Below, piece by piece: positions 10,525 through 20,869 of a stretch of DNA of 64,000 nt (position 1 is the stretch's first letter; each line of letters begins with the position of its first letter). The position numbers and the translations under genes were made by a program. The stretch is from Tridacna crocea (lineage: Eukaryota > Mollusca > Bivalvia > Cardiida > Cardiidae): the NCBI GenBank assembly GCA_943736015.1, contig OX031065.1, positions 40,004,427 through 40,068,426 on the forward strand, given 5' to 3'. Under the pieces are notes generated by a model. The model saw only the letters and a program-made list of their open reading frames with translations. It ran no database searches and was not told the DNA's origin.

Positions 10525-12590
10525 AAAACAAGTGGGCCATGATGGCCCTGTATTGCTCCACTGGCTACTAAGTCAAAACAGTACAAGCCAAACATTACAA
10601 TACTTGGCCAATTGGTTTTAAACAGAATTTTCTTCTATAAAATCCTTCAAGAAACTTATGATCCCAGGGCAAAGCAATTTTTGGCCACAAAGCTACAATT
10701 ACTTGAATCCTCGTGGAGGTCCACAAGATACAGCCACATACCAGATAAAACAGGACTGGTCTAGAATGTGTGGTAATAAACAAGAAGATTTTTTATTCTT
10801 GCTTAATAAAAAGCCTGGTAAAACAAGTTTGCTCTTTAAAAGACCCTGTAAAATATGTGACCCATAAGACAGGTTTATCAAGTTTTCACTGTAAAAGCCA
10901 ATGTAAAACTTGTGACCCCTGGCGTGGGGTCAAACTTGGGCCCTCTTGGTAGAGGCCCATTAGATAAAGCTACATGCAAAATTTGGTATCCCTAGGCCTT
11001 ATGGCTATGTACGAATAAATTATTAAAGTTTCTCTATATGGGCCTATGTAAAACTTTGATCCCAGGGCTATAATTTGGGCATCCTTGGTAGAGACCCCAT
11101 AGATAACACTACATGCAAAATTTGATAGCCCTAGCCCTTATGGTTAGGTGCAAGAAGATTTTGGAAGTTTTCCCTGTATAAGCCCATGTAAAACTTGTGA
11201 CTCCCAGGGACGGGGTCAAATTTGACCCCTGGGCTATAACTTGGACACCCATGGTAGAGGTCCACTAGATAAAGCTACATGCCAAATTTGATAGCCCTAG
11301 GCCCTATGCCTAGGTCGAAGAGGAATTTTAAAGTTCTCCCTATATAAGCCAATGTAAAACTTGTGACCCCCAGGGCGGGACCAATTTTGAACGCAGGCCT
11401 ATAATTTAGACATCCATGGTAGGAGTCCACTAGATAAAGCTACATGCCAAATTTGATAGCCCTAGGCCCTATGCCTAGGTAGAAGAGGAATTTTAAAGTT
11501 CTCCCTATATAAGCCTATGTAAAACTTGTGACCCCTGGGGCAGGGCCGATTTTGACCGCAGGGCTATAATTTGGACACCCTGGGTAGAGGTCCACTAGAT
11601 AAAGCTACATGTACATGCTAAATTTGGTAGCCCTAGGCCCTATGCCTAGGTAGAAGAGGAATTTTAAAGTTCTCCCTAAATAGGCCCAGGTAAAATTTGT
11701 GACCCCCCCGGGGCGGGGCCAATTTTGACCGCAGGGCTATAATTTGGACACCCTGGGTAGAGGTCCACTAGATAAAGCTACATACCAAATTTGGTAGCCC
11801 TAGGCCCTATGCTTAAGTAGAAGAGGACTTTTTACATTCTCCCTAAATAAGCCCATCTAAAACTTGTGATCCCCGGGGCAGGGCCAATTTTGACCCAAGG
11901 GCTATAATTTGGACACCCTTGGTAGAGGTCACTAGATAGAGCTACAAGCCAAAATTGGTAGCCCTAGGCCCTATGCCTAGGTAGAAGAGGAATTTTAAAG
12001 TTCTCCCTAAATAAGCCCATGTAAAACTTGTGACCCCCCAGGGCAGGGCCAATTTTAACCCAAGGGCTATTATTTGAAGAAACCTGGTAGAGGACTACTA
12101 GAAAAAGCTACATGCCAAATTTGGTAGCCCTAGGCCCTATGCCTAGGTAGAAGAGGAATTTTAAAGTTCTCCCTAAATAAGCCCATGTAAAACTTGTGAC
12201 CCCGGGGGCGGGGCCAATTTTGACCCAAGGGCTATAATGTGAAGAAACTTGGTAGAAGTCCACTAGATAAAGCTACATGCCATATTTGGTAGCCCTAGGC
12301 CATACAGTTTCAAACAAGAAGATTTTCAAAGATTTTCAAAATTTTTCAGTTTTGTTGCCATGGCAACCAGAGTTTTTAAAGATTTTAAATTCTTTCAAAC
12401 GATTCTGAAGAAGACCATGTCAGGATCATTTCTGTGAAGTTTCATCAAAATTGGATGGGTAGTTTCAGAGAAGATGTTTAAAAAAAAAGTTAATGCATGG
12501 ACGGACGGACTCATGGACGTATGATGGACAACGAGCCATGACATAAGCCAGCTAGCCTTTAGCCAGTGGAGCTAACAAAGCAGATATATA
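10525..12590 (+). mobile_element. Helentron/pearl-like element with ~165-bp core repeats
   Basis: The head has a short hairpin (GGGCCATGATGGCCC) followed by CTGTATTGCTCCACTGGC. The tail mirrors it as GCCAGTGGAGC. About nine tandem core units of 160-169 bp lie between ~10830 and 12300; each includes AGATAAAGCTACATGCC and AGCCCTAGGCCCTATG. Then comes a GTTGCCATGGCAAC palindrome and a GGACGGACGGAC microsatellite. This layout matches the bivalve pearl elements / Helentron-associated repeats. It has no ORF and is non-autonomous. It lies in the intron between LRP exons 7 and 8. Confidence 0.75.
12354..12367. promoter_or_regulatory. RFX-type X-box palindrome
   Basis: GTTGCCATGGCAAC is a perfect 14-bp palindrome identical to the consensus dimer site of RFX factors. 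It lies between the last core repeat and the tail of a Helentron-like element. Binding is not shown. Confidence 0.5.
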
Positions 12591-12619
12591 ATAAATCTAT
12601 TTCTGAAAAGGGCACATAC

Positions 12620-12806
12620 TGTTGTTTTTTGTCCAATACCAAAGATGTAGGTTTAGACACATCACAGAGTATGGTTCTACGACTGCCCGTATGCACATGC
12701 ACAGCTTCCACTCGATGCCAAGAGTAATTTGATTCATCATGTGAACCATGGTATATTCCAAAACTTGTAAAATACAGCAAACCTGTCTCAGAGTCAAAGG
12801 CTAAAC
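12620..12806 (-). CDS. LRP-like exon 7: YWTD blade
   Basis: 187-nt exon, phase 1 in and phase 2 out (CA before GTATGT), acceptor TTTGTAG. It encodes LAFDSETGLLYFTSFG, then VEAVHVHTGSRRTIL and PTSLVLDKKQ, joining QHLYIIDAG. The YWTD position reads LYFTS. A Helentron-like element ends just 3' of this exon in gene direction (plus-strand 10525-12590). Confidence 0.91.
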
Positions 12807-13189
12807 CTACAAAGAAAACGTGGAAATGTCATAAAACAAAAAAAGGACTATCTGGGAATTCTGTACATCAATCAGATGAAAACAGATCAATGATAGTGCA
12901 GGCCAGGATAAGTTGATAATTCAAAAATGATTGTAAAACAAGGTACAATGACCACTTATCATACAGAAAATGTCATTAAAGCAAAAAGTTTCAACCTCGG
13001 TCAGCCTGCCCAGGGTTGACACTTTTCGCAGTTCCCAGGTCCCTTTTTGCGTGATGGGTCACATAATTATGTAAGTTCAAGGGAAGAAACTTAAAGGCAG
13101 CCATCTAAAATCTACATAGCGCACATTGTATCTCGTAGGTTCTGTTTTACTATGATGAACAAAGTTTTCACCCTCTAATTACTAAACAA

Positions 13190-13365
13190 ATTAAATTGAA
13201 ATTTACATCTGACAGTAAAAACCAAAATATTGTGATTTCAAAGTTCTTCCAACTAAATAATCATAACATTTCAGATTATCAGAATCAAAGATCGGACTGC
13301 ATATTCAGTGCAGTCTGACCTTAATCTAAACTGCCTGCAAAAGAGTGTTCAGTCATGCACAAGTA
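13190..13365 (+). mobile_element. Family-2 fragment
   Basis: AAGATCGGACTGCATATTCA then GTGCAGTCTGACC and TCTAAACTGCCTGCAAAAG match the family-2 right half. Confidence 0.5.
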
Positions 13366-13467
13366 ATTGCTTGTGTTCTATTAATGTCCTCAAACACTAG
13401 CTTCATCTACTGCAAGTACATAACAAAGTTTTTTGTGATGAACACTAATATATCCATCAACTGTTAC

Positions 13468-13582
13468 CTTCGACTTGTCCAAGACCATGAGATTTGTTTA
13501 ACAACATGGACTTCTCAGTTCCATCTAGTCTGACTCGGTATATAGTACTGTCAAATGTATCTTGATCACTCCAATATACCAT
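13468..13582 (-). CDS. LRP-like exon 6: YWTD blade
   Basis: 115-nt exon, phase 0 in and phase 1 out, with donor GTAACA and acceptor TTTTTCAG. It encodes MVYWSDQD, IYRVRLDGTE and GLGQVEG. The last residue is completed by GT of the next exon to give VEGLAFDSETG, the standard entry into the following blade. Confidence 0.92.
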
Positions 13583-13621
13583 CTGAAAAATAACCATTTT
13601 AGCCGAGATATTCAAACAATC

Positions 13622-13858
13622 TTAACCCTTTACCACACATTGATGGCTTAAGAAGACCCTGAGGAAGAAGCCTTTAGAAAATACTGTGGGAAAATGAGAA
13701 AATGCTGGTTACAAGCATTTTCTCCTTTTCCAAAAATGCTTTCTAGCCTGTCACATACAAATTTCTTTATTTACCGGTAAGTCACATTCAATGTGTCATC
13801 TGCAAAAACTTTCAATTTGGATAAGACTAAAATTTTGTCATTTGGTAAAAAGTTTACA
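13622..13858 (+). mobile_element. Family-1 MITE
   Basis: TTAACCCTTTACCACACAT at the left, GTCATTTGGTAAAAAGTTTA at the right. The stem has several mismatches. It starts 40 bp upstream (gene sense) of the acceptor of LRP exon 6. Confidence 0.8.
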
Positions 13859-13939
13859 GGCTGATGAGGTTTTATTTCTGGACAACATAAACATGCTTTA
13901 CTTTGTTGTTTCTAACACCAGCAGAATATCTTGATTCTG

Positions 13940-14065
13940 TAGGACAGGTGAAAGACTCAAATATTGTAATTTGACTTTAAGATTGGCTTGGATTACTCTG
14001 AAAATCTAACTGCGTAAATCTAAGATCAGACTGCTCAAGCAGTTTGATCTTGACCTGAAATTACA
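13940..14065 (+). mobile_element. Family-2 fragment
   Basis: AAGATCAGACTGCTCAAGCAG then TTTGATCTTGAC is the family-2 dyad. Ends not seen. Confidence 0.45.
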
Positions 14066-14299
14066 AAAGTACACATATCTGAATCTTCATGCTAACATTC
14101 ATAGTAAGTCTAATACGCAGTTGATTAATTTCTAGTGTATTGTGCAAATTGAGTTTGATAAATGAGAAAAAAAAAATGTTAGATTTTCATGAATGATGAC
14201 ATACATGTGTGTATATTGGATCCATTTGAACATGACTGGTTCCAATGTTAAAAGTTTTGGGAAATGTTTCTGATATTGTTTATAGTCTAGATCTACTAC

Positions 14300-14466
14300 C
14301 TGTTCCACTGGATCATATGCAATAGCTCCTGGTTCCCTGGATTGGCTTATAAGAGTTACCTCCCTTGAACAATTGGGATCCAAGGACACAAAACCAATGT
14401 CTCCACTGGTGTAGAAACCAGATTTACCATGGTTACTAAATGTAGCAAGTAATATGTCTTTTGGAA
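14300..14466 (-). CDS. LRP-like exon 5: start of second propeller
   Basis: 167-nt exon, phase 1 in and phase 0 out (CAG before GTAGTA). It opens with VPKDILLATFS, the usual first strand of a propeller after GKTCQ. Then come GDIGFVSLD and AIAYDPVEQ, which joins MVYWSD in the next exon. The acceptor is TATTTTCAG. Reading on through the donor gives a longer open frame that is not coding. Confidence 0.92.
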
Positions 14467-14611
14467 CTGAAAATAGAAAGGTAAAATGACAACTGTCAGC
14501 AATTTATCAGAGAGCACAGCACGGTCATGTACACATAATAAATCTGACTGAAAATTGAAAAAGTTGATTGTCAACTTCAGGGTGCTTTGGTCAGAAAATC
14601 TTACAATACAT

Positions 14612-14843
14612 GAATTCAACCCTTTTTCAAACAAGCCCTAGTCTTTACGTGTCTGCAGTGCAAGTCTTTTGAAAACACTGTGGGAAGAGAAGAAATTGCT
14701 TGTAACGAGCAATTTCTCCTTTTCCCACAGTGTTTTCTACCTTTTTTGAGAATTTTCTGCCATTTTCTCCAAATCTAAAATTGTCATCTGCAAATACTTT
14801 TGGTTTGGAAGAGTCCAAAATTTGTTGTATAGGAAAGGGTTAA
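14612..14843 (+). mobile_element. Family-1 MITE, variant hairpin
   Basis: The centre is GAAATTGCTTGTAACGAGC then AATTTC, the second hairpin type. The right end AGGAAAGGGTTAA is intact; the left end is mutated to TTCAACCCTTT. Confidence 0.75.
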
Positions 14844-14879
14844 GACAGGTGCACTGAAATAAACTGAATATAATTTGAA

Positions 14880-15020
14880 ATGTGTTTTGGAAAAGGTAGA
14901 AAACATAGCTGGAAAAGGAGAAAATACTGGTTACCAGCATTTCCTCTTTTACCAACAATATTTTCAAAAGGTTTCTTTCTTAGGGTTGTTAAAAGTTAGG
15001 ATTGTACATGAAAAAGTTAA
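14880..15020 (-). mobile_element. Family-1 MITE, core and short arm
   Basis: GTAGAAAACATAGCTGGAAA, centre ACTGGTTACCAGC and TTTCTTTCTTAGGGTTGTTA. It ends about 38 bp from the donor of LRP exon 4. Confidence 0.75.
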
Positions 15021-15058
15021 AATACAATGATCTGAAGTACACATTTCAAGTCTTTTAC

Positions 15059-15193
15059 CTTGACATGTTTTACCATCAGAAGCCAAGGCAAGCCCTCCAT
15101 ATGTTGGACAAGTACATTTATACTTGTTTCTCTGACCAGGAAGACACAAGTGTGAACAGTCAGCATTATCCTCTTCCATACACGGATGGTACG
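15059..15193 (-). CDS. LRP-like exon 4: EGF-like module
   Basis: 135-nt exon, phase 1 in and out, encoding one complete EGF-like domain. Six cysteines are spaced as HPC, ADC, SHLC, YKC, TC and KTC. The end, LASDGKTCQ, is typical of the EGF that follows a YWTD propeller. Acceptor is TTTTAAAG and donor GTAAAA. Copies of the family-1 hairpin MITE lie within about 40 bp on both sides (end near 15020; start at 15228). Confidence 0.94.
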
Positions 15194-15227
15194 CTTTAAA
15201 ACAGAAGAAAATCAACTATAAATAAGT

Positions 15228-15321
15228 CATGGTTACCAGCATTTTCTCCTTTTCCTACAGTGTTTTTAAAAGGCTTCTTTCTCAGGGGCATCAAAAGTAG
15301 GGATTGTGTGGTAATGGGTTA
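15228..15321 (-). mobile_element. Family-1 MITE, half copy
   Basis: Starts exactly at the hairpin centre GGTTACCAGC and runs to GTGTGGTAATGGGTTAA. It starts about 34 bp from the acceptor of LRP exon 4. Confidence 0.75.
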
Positions 15322-15537
15322 ATGCATCTGCAAAAAGTATCCACCGTAATCAGCCTGTTCAGTCTGTAGAGGCTAACCTTGGCCAATCCTTTTTGCTTTT
15401 TTGTTCATTTTCTGTATGTCCCAGGACCATTCTACATGTATCTCAGGACTCATTTGGTTGGCAGACCAAAATGGATTTTATGGATCCATTTTTATGTCAT
15501 AACTTGTTTGGCATAGTCCTTCATAGAGATGCATTTA

Positions 15538-15696
15538 CCACATTGTGGGAAAAGGAGAAGATGTTGGTAGATAGTATTTTCTCCTTTTCACACAATGTTT
15601 TCTATTTCTCTACGGTCAAGTTTCAATTTTTGAGTCATCTCCAAATGCTTTCAATTAAGACAAAGGTAAAATTTCATTGGTTGGTAAAGATTAAAA
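15538..15696 (+). mobile_element. Family-1 MITE, left arm missing
   Basis: ACCACATTGTGGGAAAAGGA, a decayed centre, and a long arm with CTCCAAATGCTTTCAATTA, ending GTTGGTAAAGATTAA. Confidence 0.65.
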
Positions 15697-16075
15697 CAGT
15701 ATATATTTTTCATCAAAAACTGCATATGAAATAAGGTGGTGTTCCAATCCATACCATTAGTCCATTTCCTCGATTCATATGAGCTGTTTTTCCTTATACC
15801 AAAGATGCTTTACATCATAGATTAATGTAGTTCCATTCTTTAAAGTCTATGTAATTTGAATACTTGAAAGGCTTGATGAGAATAGAAATTGTCTTGAAAC
15901 TAGCATTTATCACTACATATCTTTCCAAAGACTACAGAAAATGGCTTCCAAACTTGCAGCAGACTATGAAATCATTGTTTCACAGATTCTCCTTTTTTTT
16001 CCTCTTTAAAGAGGTCTCATACAAGCAAGCAATATAAGTTAAATGAAGGGGGCAATATGTTAAATAGTAACTTAC

Positions 16076-16359
16076 TCATGGGCTGTGTTGCTTGGTTCAA
16101 GCTGACCATATGGAACAATTCTCTGGTGCCAAGGTTCTTAGTTTCTTGTTGCCAAATTGTACGTTTGGAACCAAGTAAAATGGAGTAGATAGCTGTGTTC
16201 ATCCAAGTGCTCACAACAGCTGTGTTTCCAAATACTATAAGCCCAAAGCCTGGCTTGCCTCTGGTTATTTTCTTATATTTCACTTCTGTTTTGACAGTCT
16301 TACCACCAAGGTCACATGATAGCACTGCCAGTGATTTTGCATCAACCCAGTATAGACGC
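16076..16359 (-). CDS. LRP-like exon 3: last blades of first propeller
   Basis: 284-nt exon, phase 2 in and phase 1 out (ATG A before GTAAGT). It encodes RLYWVDAKS, CDLGGKTV and then a blade in which the usual YWTDW is replaced by VVSTWMNTAIYS, ending in NQATQPM before the EGF module. The loss of the canonical motif in the last full blade is characteristic of this diverged receptor. It sits at the 3' end of a 31.8-kb intron. Confidence 0.92.
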
Positions 16360-16753
16360 CTGTAAATAAAAAAAAGCATGGTAGGCTTGGCTTACATGAA
16401 AATTCCCTATGTTTTGTCAATTGCATCATGATGATGTTGCAGACAGGGAAAAGATACCTGTAATGACAACTGGAAAAGTAGATTTAATGTTCACTAGCAA
16501 TTTCTGCATTTGTCACCACATTTTCAGTTCTTTATAGGTACATCATACATCAAAACATTCTGTGATCCTGAAAAAATTTCACATTTTGCCAACGTCATGT
16601 AAATGACTGATTCGACTGGGAATGGACTAATGTCAATTCAAGTTCCTGACCAGATCATGATACTTGAAAATTTCCCTTGAGATTTTTCCATGTTCAATCC
16701 TATTGTGCGTTATTTGACATAAGGCACTGTATTATTCTGGGAAGGAAATTTTT

Positions 16754-16925
16754 AACTCCTCGCCAAACAACAAAATTTTGGCTTTGTCCAAATTGTAAGC
16801 ATATTCAAACTACAAATTTGGTGTGGCTCAAGTTATTTGCCATCGAAAGGATATAAAACTTTGTGGGGAAACAAGAAAATGCTAGTTAACAGCATTTTTT
16901 CTTGTTCCAACAATATCATACTTCT
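16754..16925 (-). mobile_element. Degenerate family-1 MITE
   Basis: TTAACTCCTCGCCAAACAACA, TTTGTCCAAATTGTAAGCAT and ATGCTAGTTAACAGCAT retain the family order. Confidence 0.6.
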
Positions 16926-17534
16926 CTGTAAATACTATTAATAATAATTACTGGTAATCTTTTAGGCCCTTGAAGAATGAAAAAAAATATATCTTTAGGA
17001 GGAGATGGGATGTTACTGGGATTAACTCTCATAGTCTGATTTCGGATCTCTAATGCCTTGTTGCGTGAAGACTTTAAGCTGAAAGTATCTAAGGTTCATT
17101 TTGGAATGTATTTTTAGCAGTCAAGTTTTAAAGAGGTTGCATTCAGATTTAAAAGCTTTTCCAATGAGCTGCTGGAGCCATATTAGCATATCATTTGTTT
17201 ATTTTTTACCTAGTTTTAGAATAATTTCTTCTGCCAGAGACTAGCACATGGACCAAATGTAGACTGATAGACTGTCAGTCTTCACAATAATTGCCATGCT
17301 TTTAAATGGTGTGACTGAAATTGAAACACATTTTAGATTTAGATTTCATTCTTTTTTTCTTTTTGCCTCAGTTGATAGCATTTGTCTTGGGTAAGAAAGC
17401 AAGGAAATGCAGGAAAAGGAAAAAAATGCTGGTTTCCATTGTTTTCATAATACTCATACTTCCCCATAGTTATGAAACTTATGATGGAAGTGTTTCATTC
17501 AGTCTATTGTCTTTCACAAATGACGAAATTGAAA

Positions 17535-17673
17535 ATTTGTCCAAATTGAAAGCATTTATTTTGCAGACAACAATTTAAATTTGGCTCAGAAGATGAATTT
17601 TTTCCTCCACAGGGAAGAAAATATTGTTGGAAAAGGGGAAAATGCTGGTATTGTGTGGTAAAGTGTTAATTCT
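17535..17673 (-). mobile_element. Family-1 MITE with short deletion
   Basis: TTGTCCAAATTGAAAGCATTT, GCAGACAACAATTTAAAT and AATGCTGG run directly into TATTGTGTGGTAAAGTGTTAA. The right stem is deleted. Confidence 0.65.
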
Positions 17674-17811
17674 GTCTTTGAGGAAAAGCAGCAACTGATG
17701 GATTTGAATCGAAGTTGTAAAACTGGAAAAAAAAAATCTTAAAAGCAATTCCAAACATTTGATCCAAGCTTTAGGTTGTCTGCAAATGCTTTTGATGTAC
17801 CTGTAAGCAAC

Positions 17812-17992
17812 ACTTAGCCTTTTGGCTGCTAGGCATGACTCTGACATTTAGCAAAACAGTGTAGATTAATATCAGACTGCACATTATAGGAAGTCTGATC
17901 TTGGATCTACTCGGTCAGATAAAGAGGGATTTTTTGCCAAAAGGTAAGTTTAAAATAGCAACTTTTAGGTTTCTACTATCAGATGAAGTTTA
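17812..17992 (-). mobile_element. Family-2 TTAA MITE
   Basis: TTAGCCTTTTGGCTGCTAGG, ATATCAGACTGCACATTAT and GGAAGTCTGATCTTGGATC. It is followed at once by a run of three family-1 copies. Confidence 0.55.
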
Positions 17993-18224
17993 ATTCAACT
18001 CATTACCACACAATCCCTACTTTTGACGATCCTGAGAAAGTCAAGCCTCTAGAAAACATAGTGGGAAAAGGAGAAAATGCTGGTAACCAGCATTTTCACC
18101 TTTTCCCACAATGTTTTCTATTCCTCACAAAACAAATTTCAACTTTCCAGTCAATTTTATTTTGTCATCTGCAAATGCTTTCATTTTGAACAAACTTAAA
18201 TTTTGTTGTTTGGTAATGAGTTAA
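17993..18224 (+). mobile_element. Family-1 MITE (first of three)
   Basis: TTCAACTCATTACCACACAA to TTTGGTAATGAGTTAA. The stem is near-perfect. Confidence 0.85.
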
Positions 18225-18237
18225 CTACTTTAGCAGG

Positions 18238-18468
18238 TTAAAACTCTTTACCAAACAATCCCTGGTTTTTACGACCCTGAAACAGAAGCCCTTTGAAAAC
18301 ATTGTGGGAAAAGGAGAAAATGCTGGTGACCAGAATTTTCTCCTTTTGCAACAATGTTTTCTACAATTCACAACACAAATTTTAAATTTTCAGATACTTT
18401 CATTTTGTCATCTGCAAATACTTTGAATTTGGAGGAGTCTAAAATTTTGTCGTTTGGTAAAGAATTAA
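18238..18468 (+). mobile_element. Family-1 MITE (second of three)
   Basis: TTAAAACTCTTTACCAAACAA to GTTTGGTAAAGAATTAA. Its last TTAA is the first TTAA of the next copy. Confidence 0.85.
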
Positions 18469-18694
18469 CTCTTTACCACACAATTCTGACTTTTAAAGAC
18501 CCTGAGAAAGTAAGCTTATGAAAACATTGTGGGAAAAGGAGAAAATGCTGGTAACCAGCATTTTCTCCTTTTCCCACAATGTTTTCTACCCTTTGCAACT
18601 TGAATTTTCAATTTTTGATTCACATTTATTTTGTCGTCTGCAAATGTCTTCAATTTGTACAAGTCTAAAACTTTGTCTTTTAGTAAAGAACTAA
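18465..18694 (+). mobile_element. Family-1 MITE (third of three)
   Basis: TTAACTCTTTACCACACAAT to TTTTAGTAAAGAACTAA. The hairpin is essentially perfect (about 33 bp per arm around GCTGGTAACCAGC). Confidence 0.9.
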
Positions 18695-18885
18695 GGGTTA
18701 AAAAACATTGTCATTAGGTAAGGCTACAAGAGGACCAAAGCAATAGGTTTAATGCATAATCAATCATCATGCATTTTCCATTTGTCAGAACTGATACAAA
18801 ATCAATGGCTATTTTCATCCATTCCTACCACCTACAGACTCTCTAGAAGTCATGCACTATTTGTATTATTAGACATAAAAGTAAA

Positions 18886-20610
18886 CAAGAGGGCCAATAT
18901 GGCCCTGGATCGCTCACCTGAATTTTTGAGATGACCATAGCCTATTATTTTTTTGAGGTATTGAAACATTGGAACCAAATTTATAATTTTGCTAAGCAAT
19001 TTTCAAAAGGTCACCTGTAAAATTAATTTCGAAATCTGACCATCAGTTTCAAAAAGAAGAATTTTTAAGAATTCTTCATTTCTGTATAAGAGCAAGTATC
19101 CCCCATCCACGAGAGCCATGTTTCTTGATGGATCAAAATTTACGAACAAGTTTTGAAAAGGGTCACCCAAGGAACATTTAGGAAAATTTCTTTTAAAATC
19201 TGACCAGGGGTTTCAGAGAAAGAGAATTTTCAAGAATTTCATCATGTCCATATAGCGCAAGTAGCCCCCATTCACAAGAGCAAGGATCACCCAAGGAACA
19301 TCTCTGTCAAATTATTTTAAAATCTGACTAGGGGTTAAATTCTGAGAAGAAGAATTTTCAAGAATTTCTTCATTTCCATATAGTGCAAGTAGCCCCCATT
19401 CACCAGAGCCATGTTTCTTGACCAATCTAAATTTCACACACACTTTTTGAAAAGGGTCACCCAAGGAACATCCCTGAGAAATTATTTCAAAATCTGACCA
19501 GCGGTTTCAGAGAAGAAAAATTTTTTAAGAATTTCCTCATTTCCCTATAGTGCAAGTAGCCCCCATTCACCAGAGCCATGTTTCTTGACCAATCAAAATT
19601 TTGCGAACAATTTTTGAAAAGGGTCACCCAAGGAACAACTCTGTGAAATTATTTCAAAATCTGACCTGCGTTTTCAGAGAAGAAGATTTTTTAAGAATTC
19701 CTTCATTTCTGTATAGTGCAAGTAGCCCCCATTCACCAGAGCCACATTTTTTGATGTATCAAAATTTCACGAACAATTTTTGAAAAGGGTCACCCAAGGA
19801 ACATATCTGTGAAATTATTTCAAAATCCGACCAGCGGTTTCAGAGGAGAAGATTTTTAAAGAATTCCTTGATTTCTGTATAGTGCAAGTAGCCCCCATTC
19901 ACCAGAGCCACATTTTTTGACGGATCAAAATTTCACGAACAATTTTTGAAAAGGGTCACCCAAGGAACATATCTGTGAAATTATTTCAAAATCCGACCAG
20001 CGTTTTCAGAGAAGAAGATTTTTAAAGAATTCCCTGATTTCTGTATAGTGCAAGTAGCCCCCATTCACCAGAGCCACATTTTTTGACGGATCAAAATTTC
20101 GCGAACACTTTTTGAAAAGGGTCACCCAAGGAACATATCTGTGAAATTATTTCAAAATCCGACCAGCGGTTTCAGAAGAGAAGATTTTTAAAGAATTCCT
20201 TGATTTCTGTATAGTGCAAGAAGCCCCCATTCACCAGAGCCACAATTTTTGACAGATCAAAATTTCACGAACACTTTTTGAAAAGGGTCAGCCAAGGAAC
20301 ATATCTGTGAAATAATTTCAAAATCCGGCTAGCGGTTTCAGATGGAGAAGACTTTTAAAGAATTTGCTAAAAAATTCCATTTGGTTGCCATGGCAACCAG
20401 AGTTTTTGACAGAATCAAATTCTGTGAAAACTTTTTAAGAGGACCTCCTAAAGAACATTCCTGCTAAGTTTGGTCCAAATTGGCCCAGCGGTTTAGGAGG
20501 AGTTGATGTTTAAAGAATTGTTGACGACAGACAACGGACGACGCACGACGGACACCCAGTGACCCTAAAAGCTCCCCTTGAGCACGTTGTGATCAGGTGA
20601 GCTAAAAAAA
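18886..20610 (+). mobile_element. Helentron/pearl-like element with 166-bp core repeats
   Basis: The head is AAACAAGAGGGCCAATATGG then TCGCTCACCTGA. The tail has GACGACGGAC-type microsatellite, GAGCACGTTGTGATC and TCAGGTGAGCTAA. The CTCACCTGA / TCAGGTGAG pair forms the subterminal inverted repeat. About eight core units start at, for example, 19811, 19977 and 20143 (exact 166-bp spacing). A GGTTGCCATGGCAACC palindrome follows the last unit. Confidence 0.8.
20383..20398. promoter_or_regulatory. RFX-type X-box palindrome
   Basis: GGTTGCCATGGCAACC is a perfect 16-bp palindrome with the same position (core-tail junction) and the same following bases (AGAGTTTTT) as the site at 12354, although the cores of the two elements differ. 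Confidence 0.5.
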
Positions 20611-20869
20611 GTTGAAAAATAAGATGACTGCTATATTCCCTCTTTAGACACATTTAAACAGCATTGATTAACCCGTATCCTGGTAAATAACTGAAATAGT
20701 CCAGTCAAACTAACAGATGGGTTGGAACTAATTGCAAAAGTTTTTATTTTTACATTCCACGAAAGAAAACAAACATAATAATCACAAGAAAAAAAATTGC
20801 ACTGAAAATTCATTGCCTGAAAAGAGTTATTTGTAAATTAAAATTGCAAGTTTCGGTAAAAATATACGT

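Noticed and set aside
10830..12300. CRISPR-like array
   Set aside because: Units of 160-169 bp are similar throughout, without unique spacers, in a eukaryotic intron; they are Helentron-like core repeats.
14132..14389. 85-codon minus-strand frame as an independent gene
   Set aside because: It is the 3' part of LRP exon 5 read through its donor into the intron. Phase and homology end at CAG|GTAGTA.
16017..16379. Reading the whole 120-codon frame as an exon
   Set aside because: Only 16076-16359 is exonic. The GTAAGT donor, the phase match to the EGF exon and loss of family similarity after QPM mark the end.
18465..18694. Family-1 hairpins as microRNA genes
   Set aside because: The hairpin is repeated in dozens of copies with TTAA termini, so a transposon origin explains it. 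Processing cannot be judged without small-RNA data.
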